DNA of 64,000 nucleotides from an uncultured Paracoccaceae bacterium (GTDB taxonomy: Bacteria; Pseudomonadota; Alphaproteobacteria; Rhodobacterales; Rhodobacteraceae): NCBI GenBank assembly GCA_947500825.1, contig CANMTR010000011.1, positions 1-64,000 on the forward strand. Direction: 5' to 3'. The position numbers and the translations under genes are program-made. The notes under the pieces are model-generated. The model saw nothing but the letters and a program-made list of their open reading frames with translations, did no database searches and was not told the DNA's origin. Below, in pieces: positions 1-14,044 of the stretch. Every line of letters begins with the position of its first letter. Position 1 is the first letter of the stretch.

Positions 1-567
1 AGGTTGGCGTTCGCAACCCGACCCTACCGAGAAACCCGATGACCGCCTCAGCTACACCACTCGGCGGGACACGACCCGCGCCTTGCGCTTGGCTTTCCTC
101 CGGGCACCGTCAGCCCTTCCTCGCGGTACAGGCGATAGATCCGGTCGAACCGCGGGCGCTCGTTGGCCAGCCTCCGGAGCCGACCGTGCAGTTCCGTCTC
201 CGGCGCGCGTCGAGATCGGTAACGGGTCATCGTGCGGTCCGCGCCTACGATGTAGCAGGCTCGCCGCCCTGAAAGCTTCAGGCGTGGGCCGGAGATACGC
301 ACCGGCGTCACGCTTTGCGGTGTGCCCTACCACTTTTTTGAAGCAGATCCTTCATTGCAGACAGATCCGGCATCTGCTCGGCCAGCGTCCTGCGGACCGA
401 CGGCTTTGCGGTCTTATCGCCAGCGACTTCAACGGCCTGACGTTCCAGTTTCAGAAAGTGCCTGACGACATGCGGTGCTTGCGGCACAGTTCAGCGCACA
501 TCGCGCCGACCTCGTGCTTGGCCAGGATGCCAACGATCTGCTCGCCCGTGAACTTCGTTTGCTTCAT
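1..567 (-). pseudogene. decayed IS3-family transposase (OrfA/OrfB remnants)
   Basis: On the minus strand, an ATG at 567 opens a stretch reading MKQTKFTGEQIVGILAKHE, typical of the N-terminus of IS3-family OrfA (helix-turn-helix DNA binding). It stops after about 38 residues. Further on, another frame gives the OrfA-like C-terminus (LAEQMPDLSAMKDLLQKSG). OrfB-like pieces (GRRACYIVGADRT, RLRRLANERPRFD, RIYRLYREEGLTV) follow in at least two frames. The usual segment between the last two pieces is missing, which suggests an internal deletion. Several frameshifts, the deletion and loss of the DDE core mean it is inactive. The remnant continues beyond the left edge. No terminal inverted repeat was identified. 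Confidence 0.8.
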
Positions 568-912
568 TGTCCGTCCTTGGGGTGGGGCGGACTCCAATCG
601 ACGGTGCAGAAAAATCCCGCGGCAGGTCAGGGGAGCGATCGAACACCTTACCGGCCACGAGGACATGGTCCTCACGGTCGTCTGGCAGTTATCGACAGCC
701 AGACGGAACAGGCATTTCGACTGCGCGATCGTTGTCGAAGCCCGCAGCGGACATGTCTGTGGACCCGGTGTCTACTTCATCCCGCCCGCGCCACGCATCT
801 TCCATGTTCGACGCCACATAACCTGGTGGGCGGAATACCGCGGCGTTCGCCGCTTTGGTTCGCGGCACCTTTTGAACCTGTCGCCAGACGGAATGCGTCC
901 AGAAAGAGAAAA
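568..912. other. non-coding stretch between IS remnant and clpA terminator
   Basis: No open frame in this stretch resembles a known protein. It lies between the upstream edge of the IS3 remnant and the terminator of clpA. It may be partly sequence carried in with, or disrupted by, the insertion, but no repeat supports that. Confidence 0.5.
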
Positions 913-941
913 GCGCCCCCGCGACAAGTCCGCGGGGGCGC
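901..941 (-). terminator. rho-independent terminator of clpA
   Basis: A perfect 11-bp inverted repeat (913-923 and 931-941, GCGCCCCCGCG arms) encloses a 7-nt loop. On the minus strand it is followed by a pyrimidine run (TTTTCTCTTTCT, 912-901). It sits about 20 bases downstream of the clpA stop codon. Confidence 0.9.
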
Positions 942-961
942 AATTCATGGGGGCGATTTGA

Positions 962-3283
<2,322 letters not shown>

Positions 3284-3461
3284 GGGCGTGCTCCTTTGTC
3301 TCTGGCCGGGCAGCTCGCGTATGAGCCAGCCAACCTTGGCCTCTTCTTCATCTGAAGCTTGGTCGTCACGGCCTGCGCTTCAAGCAATTTCTGGTCGCCG
3401 GCGGTCACAAACTCCGTGAGTGGGGAAAGGATGTGGCCACTCGGGCGGAATATCCACGATG

Positions 3462-4226
3462 TCAGAACGCGTCCTTGCGCGACCTGATCTCGGCGAACAC
3501 GGCGACGTCGCCGGCGTCTTCCATATCTAGGGACCGCTTCACATCGCTCAAGCCCGCCCGCAGGAACGGGTTTGTCGCCTTCTCCTCTGCGAGGGTGGAG
3601 GGAACGGTGTAGCGACCCTTCTCCCGCGCGGCCTCGACGGCGTCGGCGCGGCGTATCAGCGCGTCGTTGTCCGGCTCGATCGTCAGGGCGAAGCGTGCGT
3701 TGGTCGTGGTGTATTCGTGGCCCGAATAGATCACCGTGTCCTCGGGCAGGGCGGCGAGCTTGGACAGGGAGGCCCACATCGTCTCGGGCGTCCCCTCGAA
3801 GAGCCGCCCGCATCCGAGCGCCATGAGGCTGTCGGCGGTGAAGGCGGCGGAGGCGCCGGCCATGTGGAAGGCGACGTGGCCAACTGTGTGGCCGGAGACG
3901 TCCATCACCCGGACCTCGTGGCCCTGGAACTGGAAGCCGTCGCCTTCGCCGACCTCCCGGTCGAGGCGGGGCAGGCGGTGGGCGTCGGCGCGACCGCCGG
4001 TCACGCTCAGGCCGGGATGGGCCGTCTTGAGCCCGTCGAGCCCCTCCACGTGGTCGGCATGGTGGTGGGTGATCCAGACCTCGTCGAGCGACCAGCCGCG
4101 CTCGGACAGGACGGCGAGAATGGGATCGGCCTCGGGCGCATCGACGAGTGCCGTGGCCTCGCCCGCGCGGATCAGAAAGGCGTAGTTGTCGCTGCGACAC
4201 GCGACGGTGACGATCTCGATGCTCAT
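3462..4226 (-). CDS. gloB: hydroxyacylglutathione hydrolase (glyoxalase II)
   Basis: Hydrolyses S-lactoylglutathione to lactate and glutathione, the second step of methylglyoxal detoxification. The 254-residue protein has the metallo-beta-lactamase signature [10 protein letters not shown] near residue 55, a later [11 protein letters not shown] segment and YSGHEYT, which together form the dinuclear metal site. The C-terminal HAGH-type domain, which binds glutathione, is present at normal length. The ATG at 4226 is preferred over the in-frame ATG at 4232 because GGGGA lies about seven bases upstream of it. It is divergent from a methyltransferase gene with about 60 bases between starts, so the two promoters share that gap. 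Confidence 0.95.
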   Translation of the reverse strand: MSIEIVTVACRSDNYAFLIRAGEATALVDAPEADPILAVLSERGWSLDEVWITHHHADHVEGLDGLKTAHPGLSVTGGRADAHRLPRLDREVGEGDGFQFQGHEVRVMDVSGHTVGHVAFHMAGASAAFTADSLMALGCGRLFEGTPETMWASLSKLAALPEDTVIYSGHEYTTTNARFALTIEPDNDALIRRADAVEAAREKGRYTVPSTLAEEKATNPFLRAGLSDVKRSLDMEDAGDVAVFAEIRSRKDAF

Positions 4227-4290
4227 TTGCATTTCCCCGCGATTGCGTATGGTCGTTGGGGGGACGGTAAGCCGACCGGAGGAGCGGGCA

Positions 4291-5088
4291 ATGCATATCG
4301 ACGTGCGGGACCTGCGCAGCTTCTACTATCGCACGCGGCTGGGCCGGGCCGCTCAGAAGGCGATCCGCGACCAGGTCCGCGCCTTCTGGCCCGACGTGTC
4401 GGGCGACACGGTGGTGGGGATGGGATTCGCGGTACCGCTGCTGCGGCCCCTGCGCGACGAGGCGCGGCGCACGATCGCGCTCATGCCCGGCGCCCAGGGC
4501 GTGATGCCCTGGCCCGCGGGCGAGGCCAATCTGTCAGTCCTGTGCGAGGAGACGCTCTGGCCGATCCAGACCGGCCAGGCCGACCGGCTGGTCCTGCTGC
4601 ATGCGCTGGAGACGTCCGAGACGCCGGGGCGACTCCTGCAGGAATGCTACCGCACGCTGGGGCCGGGGGGGCGCGCGCTCTTCGTTGTCCCGAACCGGGC
4701 CGGGCTGTGGGCGCGGAACGACCGCACGCCGTTCGGATTCGGCCGGCCCTATTCGCTGTCTCAGCTCGAGGCGCAGCTCAAGGAATACGATTTCGTCCCC
4801 CAGGGCCATGCCGCCGCGCTGTTCCAGCCGGTGTCGGAGAAGCGCTTCTGGATGCGGGCGGGCGGCCTTCTGGAGCGGACGGGCAGGTCGATCACCGGCC
4901 GCTTCGCTGGCGGCGTCCTTCTCGTGGAGGCGGTCAAGCGGGTCCCGGCGCGCTCCGGCGGGCTCGGCGTGCGCGAACGCCGCCCCCTGCGGGTCCTGGG
5001 CGGCGCCGGCGGGCCGGTGCCGAGTGGCGCCTCGGCCCGCATGCGACCGTGGGCGCAAACACGTCCGGGCGGAGTTGCGGGCCCGTGA
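4291..5088 (+). CDS. class I SAM-dependent methyltransferase
   Basis: A 265-residue methyltransferase-like protein, substrate unknown. It has a weak Rossmann glycine motif ([14 protein letters not shown]), an acidic/ADR segment ([12 protein letters not shown]) and a post-motif [22 protein letters not shown], as in the UbiE/BioC-like Methyltransf_11 family. The ATG at 4291 has GGAGGAG about eight bases upstream, whereas longer in-frame starts have no such site. The last 50 residues are rich in Pro, Arg and Gly and look disordered. It is transcribed divergently from gloB, which could hint at a shared regulatory region but does not prove a shared pathway. Confidence 0.8.
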   Translation: MHIDVRDLRSFYYRTRLGRAAQKAIRDQVRAFWPDVSGDTVVGMGFAVPLLRPLRDEARRTIALMPGAQGVMPWPAGEANLSVLCEETLWPIQTGQADRLVLLHALETSETPGRLLQECYRTLGPGGRALFVVPNRAGLWARNDRTPFGFGRPYSLSQLEAQLKEYDFVPQGHAAALFQPVSEKRFWMRAGGLLERTGRSITGRFAGGVLLVEAVKRVPARSGGLGVRERRPLRVLGGAGGPVPSGASARMRPWAQTRPGGVAGP

Positions 5089-5214
5089 ACGCTCTGCTAG
5101 GGGACACGCGATTTCGACGACTGCCTCCCGCGCGGGGCTTGGAGTACCGGCACCCTGTTCCTCGTGTCCCCGTGGCGCGGGTTTCGGGGTGTGAACAACA
5201 TCGAAAGGGTGGAC

Positions 5215-5775
5215 GTGTCCGAACCGGCTTCGATCTCATCTGGCATTGCGAAACGCTATGCCACGGCCATCTTCGAACTGGCCAAAGACGACAACTCCCT
5301 GGACCAGATCGCCAGCGACGCCGACACCCTGACGGCGGCCCTGAACGATAGCGAGGCGTTCCGGGACCTGATCCATTCCCCGATCTACTCGCGCGAGGAT
5401 CAGCGCCAGGCGATCGGCGCGCTGGCCGACCGGATGGGCCTGAGCACCACGACCGGCAACACCCTGCGCCTGATGGCGCAGAAGCGGCGGCTGTTCGTGC
5501 TGCGCGAGCTGGCGCGGCAGCTGCGCGAGATGATCGCGCGCGAGCGGGGCGAGATCACCGCCGACGTCACCGCCGCCCAGGAACTCAGCGACGAGCAACG
5601 CGAAAAGCTCGCCGGGGCGCTCAAGGACGCGGTGGGCCGCGACGTGAACATCAATTTGTCCGTTGACGAGAGCCTGATCGGCGGCCTCGTCGTCAAGGTC
5701 GGCTCGAAGATGATCGACACCTCGATCCGCTCGAAGCTCGACTCCCTGAAGAACAGCATGAAAGAGGTCGGATAA
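5215..5775 (+). CDS. atpH: F0F1 ATP synthase subunit delta
   Basis: Delta subunit (OSCP homologue) linking the top of the F1 head to the peripheral stalk. The 186-residue product begins VSEPASISSGIAKRYATAIF and ends with the family motif GGLVVKVGSKMIDTSIRSKL. The start is assigned to a GTG at 5215 with AAAGGG upstream, because family members begin at this point. An ATG 51 bases further up would add a non-conserved leader. It is the first gene of atpHAGDC. Its stop codon directly abuts the atpA start. The F0 genes are elsewhere, as is usual in alphaproteobacteria. Confidence 0.97.
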   Translation: MSEPASISSGIAKRYATAIFELAKDDNSLDQIASDADTLTAALNDSEAFRDLIHSPIYSREDQRQAIGALADRMGLSTTTGNTLRLMAQKRRLFVLRELARQLREMIARERGEITADVTAAQELSDEQREKLAGALKDAVGRDVNINLSVDESLIGGLVVKVGSKMIDTSIRSKLDSLKNSMKEVG

Positions 5776-7314
<1,539 letters not shown>

Positions 7315-7344
7315 TCCCCGGACAGGCGAAGGAGGTGGCGTGAC

Positions 7345-8235
7345 ATGGCCAACCTGAAGGACCTCAAGAACCGGATCTCGTCGGTCAAGTCGACACGCAA
7401 GATCACCAAGGCGATGCAGATGGTCGCCGCGGCGAAACTGCGCCGCGCGCAGGAGGCGGCGGAGAACGCCCGCCCCTACGCGCGCAAGTTCGACGAGGTC
7501 GTGGGACAGCTTGCCCGTTCGGTGGGCGACAGCGACACCGCTCCGACGCTCTTGCGCGGGACGGGGCAGGAGGAGACGTTCCTCCTGATCGTGATGACCT
7601 CGGAGAAGGGCCTGTGCGGCGGCTTCAACGCCAACATCGCCAAGAAGGCGACGCGCCGGATCAAGGCCCTCAAGGACGAGGGCAAGACGGTCAAGATCAT
7701 CACGGTCGGCAAGAAGGGTCGTGCCGCCATGCGCCGCACCTACGGCGACATGATGATCGACCACGTGGACATGTCCGACGTGAAGCGCGTGGGCTACGGC
7801 GATGCGCAGGAGATCGCGCGCAACGTGCTCGACCGGTTCGATGAAGGCGAGTTCGACGTCGCCAACATCTATTACGGCGAGTTCGAGAACGCGATGACCC
7901 AGATCCCCACCGAGCAGCAGATCATCCCCGCCACCTTCGAGGAGAAGGACGAGGACGAGAAGGCGCAGGCGGGCACCGTCTACGAGTACGAGCCCTCCGA
8001 GGAGGAAATCCTGCGCGACCTGCTGCCCAAGGGCGTGGCGACGCAGATCTTCGCCGCGCTCCTGGAAAACGCGGCCTCGGAACAGGGCGCGCGGATGACG
8101 GCGATGGACAACGCGACCCGGAACGCCGACGACATGGTCGACGACCTGAACCGCGAGTACAACCGCACCCGCCAATCGGTCATCACCAACGAGCTGATCG
8201 AGATCATTTCGGGCGCCGAGGCCCTGAACGGCTGA
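7345..8235 (+). CDS. atpG: F0F1 ATP synthase subunit gamma
   Basis: Central rotor shaft of F1, 296 residues. The N-terminal coiled coil (MANLKDLKNRISSVKSTRKI, then KAMQMVAAAKLRRAQ) and the C-terminal helix (NREYNRTRQSVITNELIEI) are diagnostic. The conserved EKGLCGGFN segment is also present. An acidic insertion (EEKDEDEKAQAG) occurs around residue 200 compared with shorter bacterial forms. GAAGGAGG precedes the ATG. It lies 30 bases after atpA. Confidence 0.99.
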   Translation: MANLKDLKNRISSVKSTRKITKAMQMVAAAKLRRAQEAAENARPYARKFDEVVGQLARSVGDSDTAPTLLRGTGQEETFLLIVMTSEKGLCGGFNANIAKKATRRIKALKDEGKTVKIITVGKKGRAAMRRTYGDMMIDHVDMSDVKRVGYGDAQEIARNVLDRFDEGEFDVANIYYGEFENAMTQIPTEQQIIPATFEEKDEDEKAQAGTVYEYEPSEEEILRDLLPKGVATQIFAALLENAASEQGARMTAMDNATRNADDMVDDLNREYNRTRQSVITNELIEIISGAEALNG

Positions 8236-8298
8236 TGCCGTCCGACGCCACAGACCAGATCAGGGCCGCCGTGCCCGTGAAGAACCGGAGAGAGATGA

Positions 8299-9720
<1,422 letters not shown>

Positions 9721-9781
9721 TCGGATCCAGAGACAGGGACCGCGGTGTGGCTGCGGTCCCGCCCAGTGCGGAGAGCAAAAC

Positions 9782-10219
9782 ATGGCCGACTTGATGCAGT
9801 TCGACCTCGTCAGCCCGGAACGCCGCGTCGCCTCGTACAAGGCGAGCGCCGTCAAGGTTCCGGGGACAGAGGGTGACATGACCGCGATGCCCAACCACGC
9901 GCCGCTGATCACCACCCTGCGGCCGGGTGTCGTCCACGTGGACGGCGAGAACGGGTCCGACGAGTTCGTCGTCACCGGCGGTTTCGCCCAGATCACCGAC
10001 GAGGGTATCTCGGTCCTGGCGGAGGAGAGCTACCACCGCGACGAGATGAGCCAGGAGATCCTGGACCGCATGCTCGCCGATGCGGCCGAGAAGCAGCGCA
10101 AGGCCGTGGAGGCCTCGCACAACGATCCCGGCCCGGCGGACGACGCCGCCAAGCTCCTCGCCGACATGATGGCCATGGGCAGTCATGTGGGCCTGTCCGC
10201 GGACCAGTCGAACCTGTAA
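9782..10219 (+). CDS. atpC: F0F1 ATP synthase subunit epsilon
   Basis: Epsilon subunit of the F1 central stalk, which can inhibit ATP hydrolysis. The 145-residue product has the N-terminal beta-sandwich (LVSPERRVASYKA, GTEGDMTAMPNHAPLITTLRPG, FVVTGGFAQI) and a C-terminal helical part carrying a slightly longer, Asp/Ala-rich tail. GGAGAG precedes the ATG. It is the last gene of the operon and is followed by a strong terminator. Confidence 0.97.
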   Translation: MADLMQFDLVSPERRVASYKASAVKVPGTEGDMTAMPNHAPLITTLRPGVVHVDGENGSDEFVVTGGFAQITDEGISVLAEESYHRDEMSQEILDRMLADAAEKQRKAVEASHNDPGPADDAAKLLADMMAMGSHVGLSADQSNL

Positions 10220-10254
10220 CCCGCCGGCGCGGCACGCAGCGACAAGCGAGATCG

Positions 10255-10285
10255 GCCCCCGGGGATGCGTCCCCGGGGGCTTTTT
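10255..10285 (+). terminator. rho-independent terminator of the atp operon
   Basis: A perfect 11-bp stem (10255-10265 and 10270-10280, GCCCCCGGGGA arm) with a 4-nt loop is followed by TTTTT. It lies 35 bases after atpC. The gene on the other side is convergent and ends at 10304. Confidence 0.95.
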
Positions 10286-10303
10286 CGTGGCCGGGTGGCC
10301 GGA

Positions 10304-12082
10304 TCAGAACGGGAAGAGCCAGGTGATCGCGAAGCAGGTGGACAGGCCCACCACCAGGTTCATCGGGATGCCGATCTTGAGGAAGTCGGCGAAGGTATAG
10401 GCGGCGGCGCGATAGACGAGGGTATTCGTCTGGTAGCCGATGGGCGTGGCGAAGCTCGCCGAGGCCGCGAACATCACCGCGACCACCAGCCCCCGCGGGT
10501 CCAGCCCAAGGGACTCGGCCATCGAGATGACGAGGGGTGTCAGCACCACGGCGACCGCGTTGTTGGTCACCAGCTCCGTCAGGACCGAGGCAGTGAAGTA
10601 GATTGTCAGCAAGAGCAGGATGGGCGGCAGCCCGTCGAGCCAGGGCGTCAGGGCGTCCACCAGGACCTCCACCGCCCCGGTCGCCTCGAGCCCCGCGCCG
10701 ATGATGAGCATGGAGAAGATCAGTATCAGGATGCCGCCATCGACCGAGCCCCAGGCCTCGTCGTTGTCGATGCAGCGCAGCACCAGCATCGCCGCGACCG
10801 AGATCAGGGCGAGGATGCCGATGGGCGCCACTTCCAGCGCGGCAAGCCCTACGACCGCGGCCAGCGCGGCGAGCGCGATCGGCGCCTTGGTGCGGCGGTA
10901 GGCCCTTCCCGTGGGGCGGGTGATCGCCAGGAGGTCGCCCGCGTCGGCCATCCGGTCGAGGTTCGAGGGGCTGGCCCGCACCAGCAGCCGGTCGCCCATA
11001 CGGAGCCGCGCCGAGGTCAGGTCCGGCCCGGCGATGTGTCGGTGGCGATGCACGCCCACGATGCGGATGCCCCCGCGCGGCCCGATCGACAGGTCCGAGA
11101 CGCGAGGGCGGGCCACGGTGGAGCGCGGGGTCAGCACCGCCTCGGCCATGATCGCGTCGTCCTCGGCCTCGGTGCCGCGCCGGATCCCGGTCGAGAGGCC
11201 TTCTGTCTGGTTCAGCGTCAGAAGCTCGGACGTGGTCGCCTTAACGATCACCGTGTCGCGCGGCTCGAGCAGGAGGTCGCCCAGGCCGGTGCGGATCGTC
11301 TCGCCCCGCCGCCGCAGCCCGATCGGGGTCACGCCAGCGCGGCTGAAGGCCCCGACCTGCGACAAGGGCCGGCCGATCCCGTCGAAGCCGGGCTGAACGG
11401 TCGCCTCGCTCAGATAGACGAGTTCCGCGTCGCCCACCGTCTCGCCCGCCCGGTCCGTCCGGCGGGGCAGGAGCCGAGGCCCCAGGATCAACATCAGCGC
11501 GACGCCGCTCGCGGCCGCGACAAGGCCCACGCCGCTGATCTCGAAGATCGAGAACGGCTCCATCCCCGCCTCGCGCGAGATCCCGTCCACCAGAAGGTTG
11601 GTCGAGGTCCCGATCAGCGAGCAGGTTCCGCCAAGGATCGCTGCGTAGGACAGCGGGATCAAGAGCTGGGTCGGCGCCAGTTTCAGGGAGGCGGCCAAGC
11701 GCGTCACGACCGGGATCAGTACCAGAACAACGGGCGTGTTGTTGACGAAGGCCGAGGCCATGATCGTCGTGACGAGGAAGATCGCCACCGCCGCGGCCGG
11801 TTGCGTCTCCGCCCTGCTGATCACCGCGTCGGCCAGCGCATCCATGAGACCGGTCCGCACCATGGCGCCCGACAGGATGAACATCGCCCCGATGGTGATC
11901 GGCGCCGGATTGGAAAAGACCGACATCACGTCGTCGTAGGGCACGAGGCCCAGCACGATGAAGAGCGCGGCCCCGCCGGCCGCGGTGACATCGGGAGGAT
12001 AGCGTTCGGTCAGGAACGCGGCGAAGATCAGGATCAGGAGGCCGAAGGCGAGATAGGGTTCTGCGCCGGCGATCATGTCCAT
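10304..12082 (-). CDS. SLC13-family permease with RCK C-terminal domains
   Basis: A 592-residue inner-membrane transporter of the divalent anion:Na+ symporter superfamily. Hydrophobic helices fill about 1-200 and 380-592. The hallmarks are FVNNTPVVLVLIPVV near residue 115, IGTSTNLLVDG near 160 and TNNAVAVVLTPLV near 530. Two TrkA-C (RCK_C) regulatory domains lie in the hydrophilic centre (about 205-370), the arrangement found in sulfate and other SLC13-like permeases. The substrate cannot be told from sequence: sulfate, dicarboxylate or another anion are all possible. It stands alone, convergent with the atp operon. Confidence 0.9.
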   Translation of the reverse strand: MDMIAGAEPYLAFGLLILIFAAFLTERYPPDVTAAGGAALFIVLGLVPYDDVMSVFSNPAPITIGAMFILSGAMVRTGLMDALADAVISRAETQPAAAVAIFLVTTIMASAFVNNTPVVLVLIPVVTRLAASLKLAPTQLLIPLSYAAILGGTCSLIGTSTNLLVDGISREAGMEPFSIFEISGVGLVAAASGVALMLILGPRLLPRRTDRAGETVGDAELVYLSEATVQPGFDGIGRPLSQVGAFSRAGVTPIGLRRRGETIRTGLGDLLLEPRDTVIVKATTSELLTLNQTEGLSTGIRRGTEAEDDAIMAEAVLTPRSTVARPRVSDLSIGPRGGIRIVGVHRHRHIAGPDLTSARLRMGDRLLVRASPSNLDRMADAGDLLAITRPTGRAYRRTKAPIALAALAAVVGLAALEVAPIGILALISVAAMLVLRCIDNDEAWGSVDGGILILIFSMLIIGAGLEATGAVEVLVDALTPWLDGLPPILLLLTIYFTASVLTELVTNNAVAVVLTPLVISMAESLGLDPRGLVVAVMFAASASFATPIGYQTNTLVYRAAAYTFADFLKIGIPMNLVVGLSTCFAITWLFPF

Positions 12083-12144
12083 GGGCGGAACGACATCCTA
12101 GATCGGGGGTCGCCGGAAAACGGCGCCGCCGTGGCCCGGTTCCA

Positions 12145-12175
12145 ACGAAAGACGCCGCCCCGAAAGGAGCGGCGC
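12145..12175 (-). terminator. probable terminator of the rpmE end of the ribosomal block
   Basis: On the minus strand after the rpmE stop, a 10-bp stem (arms at 12166-12175 and 12152-12161, two G-T wobbles, 4-nt loop) is followed by CTTTCGTT. The T-run is short, so efficiency is uncertain. Confidence 0.65.
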
Positions 12176-12200
12176 CGAACATGCTGGCAATGGGTCCGGA

Positions 12201-12422
12201 TCAGAATCCGAGGCCCTTGTACTTGTTCTTGAACCGGGACACGCGGCCGCCGGTATCCATGAGGCGCGTGGAGCCGCCCGTCCAGGCCGGGTGCACCGAA
12301 GGGTCGATGTCGAGCGACATCTGATCGCCCTCCTTGCCCCAGGTGGAGCGCATCTGCACCACGTCGCCGTTCACCAGCTTGATGTCGACCACATGGTATT
12401 CGGGATGGATGTCCTTCTTCAT
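12201..12422 (-). CDS. rpmE: 50S ribosomal protein L31
   Basis: Large-subunit ribosomal protein of 73 residues beginning [20 protein letters not shown] and ending [11 protein letters not shown]. It is of the zinc-free type: there is no CxxC pair. The start at 12422 matches the family. It is the last gene of the minus-strand run that starts at ffh, and lies 10 bases after rplS. Confidence 0.97.
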   Translation of the reverse strand: MKKDIHPEYHVVDIKLVNGDVVQMRSTWGKEGDQMSLDIDPSVHPAWTGGSTRLMDTGGRVSRFKNKYKGLGF

Positions 12423-12432
12423 GGTCTGGTCC

Positions 12433-12891
12433 TCACTTGTCGGGCGTGGCGCGGGGATCTTTGCCCTGCGGAGCGGAATTGTCGTCGGCATTCGACATGA
12501 TGTGGGCGTGCGGCGCGCCCTTTTTCGGCGCGCGGTAGTTCGACTGCTCGGCGATACGGGCCGACTTGCCGCGCCGCGAGCGCAGGTAGTAGAGCTTCGA
12601 GCGGCGCACCTTGCCCCGGCGGATTACGGTGATCGCCTCGATATTGGTGGAATAGAGGGGAAAGACCCGCTCCACGCCCTCGCCGAAGCTGATCTTGCGG
12701 ACCGTGAAGGTGCCCGCGATGCCGTCGCCGTGCTTGCGGCTGATGCAAACGCCCTCGTAGTTCTGGACACGGGTGCGTGTGCCCTCGGTCACCTTGTAGC
12801 CGACGCGGATCGTGTCGCCCGCCTTGAAGTCGGGGATCTCCTTGCCGAGCTCGCGGATCTGCTCGGCTTCGAGTTCTGCGATCAGGTTCAT
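12433..12891 (-). CDS. rplS: 50S ribosomal protein L19
   Basis: Ribosomal protein at the 30S-50S interface. The conserved core ([12 protein letters not shown] to [10 protein letters not shown], about 120 residues) contains [19 protein letters not shown] and [17 protein letters not shown]. The remaining 30 or so residues ([15 protein letters not shown] onward, ending PRATPDK) form a hydrophilic tail not found in typical L19. The ATG at 12891 has AAGGAG eight bases upstream. A GTG nine bases further up overlaps that site and is unlikely. It lies between trmD and rpmE, the usual order. Confidence 0.96.
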   Translation of the reverse strand: MNLIAELEAEQIRELGKEIPDFKAGDTIRVGYKVTEGTRTRVQNYEGVCISRKHGDGIAGTFTVRKISFGEGVERVFPLYSTNIEAITVIRRGKVRRSKLYYLRSRRGKSARIAEQSNYRAPKKGAPHAHIMSNADDNSAPQGKDPRATPDK

Positions 12892-12944
12892 ACCTGTCAC
12901 TCCTTGTTTCGCCCACGGTTGTCCCGCGGAGGTGTCGTGGCGCC

Positions 12945-13778
12945 TCAGAGCTCTCGGTCTTCGTCCGGGTCCCCACCGCGCGCCGCGCGGTAAGCCCGCC
13001 AGAGATCAGGTCGCCGTTCCTTCGTCAGCCTCTCGGCCTGGGCCCGCCGCCAGTCCGCGATATGGCCGTGATGGCCCGACAGAAGAATGTCGGGAATGTC
13101 GCGGCCGGACCAGCGGGCGGGTCTGGTGTACTGGGGATGCTCCAGCAGGGGTTCGGAGAAGGACTCCTCCTCCGTGCTGGAACGATTCCCGAGCACGCGC
13201 GGTATAAGGCGGACCGTCGCGTCTATCAAGGCCTGAGCGGCGATCTCGCCTCCCGTGAGGACGAAGTCCCCAAGCGAGACCTCCTCCACCTCGTGGGCGT
13301 CCAGGACGCGCTGGTCGACCCCCTCGAACCGGCCGCAGAGGAGGGTCAGGCCCTGCGCCCGGCTCCAGCGCCGCGCCGTCTCCTGATCGAAGGGCCTGCC
13401 CCTGGGCGACAGGTACACGACCGGCCACACGTCCCTGTCGGCGGGCGTGCCCCGGGCGGCCGCATGCAGGGCCTTGTCCACCACATCGGCGCGCAGGACC
13501 ATGCCGGCGCCGCCGCCCGCGGGCGTGTCGTCCACGTTGCGGTGGCGCCCCTCTCCGAAGGGGCGCAGATCGATGGGGGAGAGCCTCCACAGCCCGTCGC
13601 GCAGGGCCGTCCCGGTCAGGCTCACGCCAAGGGTGCCGGGGAACGCTTCGGGAAACAGTGTGATCACACGCGCCTCCCAGGCGCCTGCGACCTCCGGCGG
13701 GCCGTCCATCAGGTCGCAGGGGCGGCGCGAGGCGCTGATCGACAGGCGCCCGTGGGAGCGGTTGGGAAGATCGGTCAT
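12945..13778 (-). CDS. trmD: tRNA (guanosine(37)-N1)-methyltransferase
   Basis: SPOUT-class enzyme that methylates G37 next to the anticodon and prevents frameshifting. The 277-residue product has [25 protein letters not shown], the knotted SAM site [13 protein letters not shown] and [18 protein letters not shown]. About 25 residues precede the usual family start. An internal ATG at 13709 would give a shorter form, but [13 protein letters not shown] resembles the leader I recall from other Rhodobacterales TrmD, so 13778 is kept. It lies between rimM/DUF1328 and rplS. Confidence 0.95.
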   Translation of the reverse strand: MTDLPNRSHGRLSISASRRPCDLMDGPPEVAGAWEARVITLFPEAFPGTLGVSLTGTALRDGLWRLSPIDLRPFGEGRHRNVDDTPAGGGAGMVLRADVVDKALHAAARGTPADRDVWPVVYLSPRGRPFDQETARRWSRAQGLTLLCGRFEGVDQRVLDAHEVEEVSLGDFVLTGGEIAAQALIDATVRLIPRVLGNRSSTEEESFSEPLLEHPQYTRPARWSGRDIPDILLSGHHGHIADWRRAQAERLTKERRPDLWRAYRAARGGDPDEDREL

Positions 13779-13819
13779 GACCGGGACCGCGTGGCCCCGT
13801 GCGACGCCGCTGTCAAGCG

Positions 13820-13978
13820 TCAGGCGAGGGCGATGATCCCCAGAGCGAGCAGGAGGAGCGCGAGAAGCCCCAGAAAGATCAATATCTTGGCGGCGGAAAG
13901 GGCGATGCCCGAGACGCGGCCGAAGCCGAGAAGGGCGGCGATGCCGGCGACGGCCAGCAGGATGAGGATCAGTTCCAA
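13820..13978 (-). CDS. DUF1328-family small membrane protein
   Basis: A 52-residue, two-helix membrane protein of the DUF1328 (YtjA-like) family: hydrophobic segment LILILLAVAGIAALLGFG, a short polar turn with VSG, then AAKILIFLGLLALLLLALG. Family members are about 53 residues long. That length fits a TTG start at 13978 with GGAG six bases upstream. A longer reading from the TTG at 14017 would begin inside the predicted promoter. It is inserted between trmD and rimM. Molecular function is unknown. The upstream sigma-EcfG-like promoter suggests induction in the general stress response. Confidence 0.82.
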   Translation of the reverse strand: MELILILLAVAGIAALLGFGRVSGIALSAAKILIFLGLLALLLLALGIIALA

Positions 13979-14016
13979 GGGGGGGCTCCGGGATGCGGGG
14001 GGCGATTTGTCCGACA

Positions 14017-14042
14017 AACGGCGACCGCGACCCGGCTGTTCC
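14017..14042 (-). promoter_or_regulatory. candidate sigma-EcfG (general stress) promoter
   Basis: On the minus strand GGAAC (14042-14038) and CGTT (14020-14017) are separated by 17 bases, matching the alphaproteobacterial EcfG consensus GGAAC-N16/17-CGTT. Transcription would begin near 14010, about 32 bases before the TTG start of the DUF1328 gene. It would also allow independent expression within the ribosomal block. Confidence 0.7.
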
Positions 14043-14044
14043 CG

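Noticed and set aside
705-733. GGAAC...CGTT near the IS remnant
   Set aside because: The spacer is 20 bases and no gene lies downstream in that orientation.
10265-12232. A 655-codon plus-strand frame over the SLC13 permease
   Set aside because: Highly charged, repetitive composition that is antisense to a clear membrane transporter.
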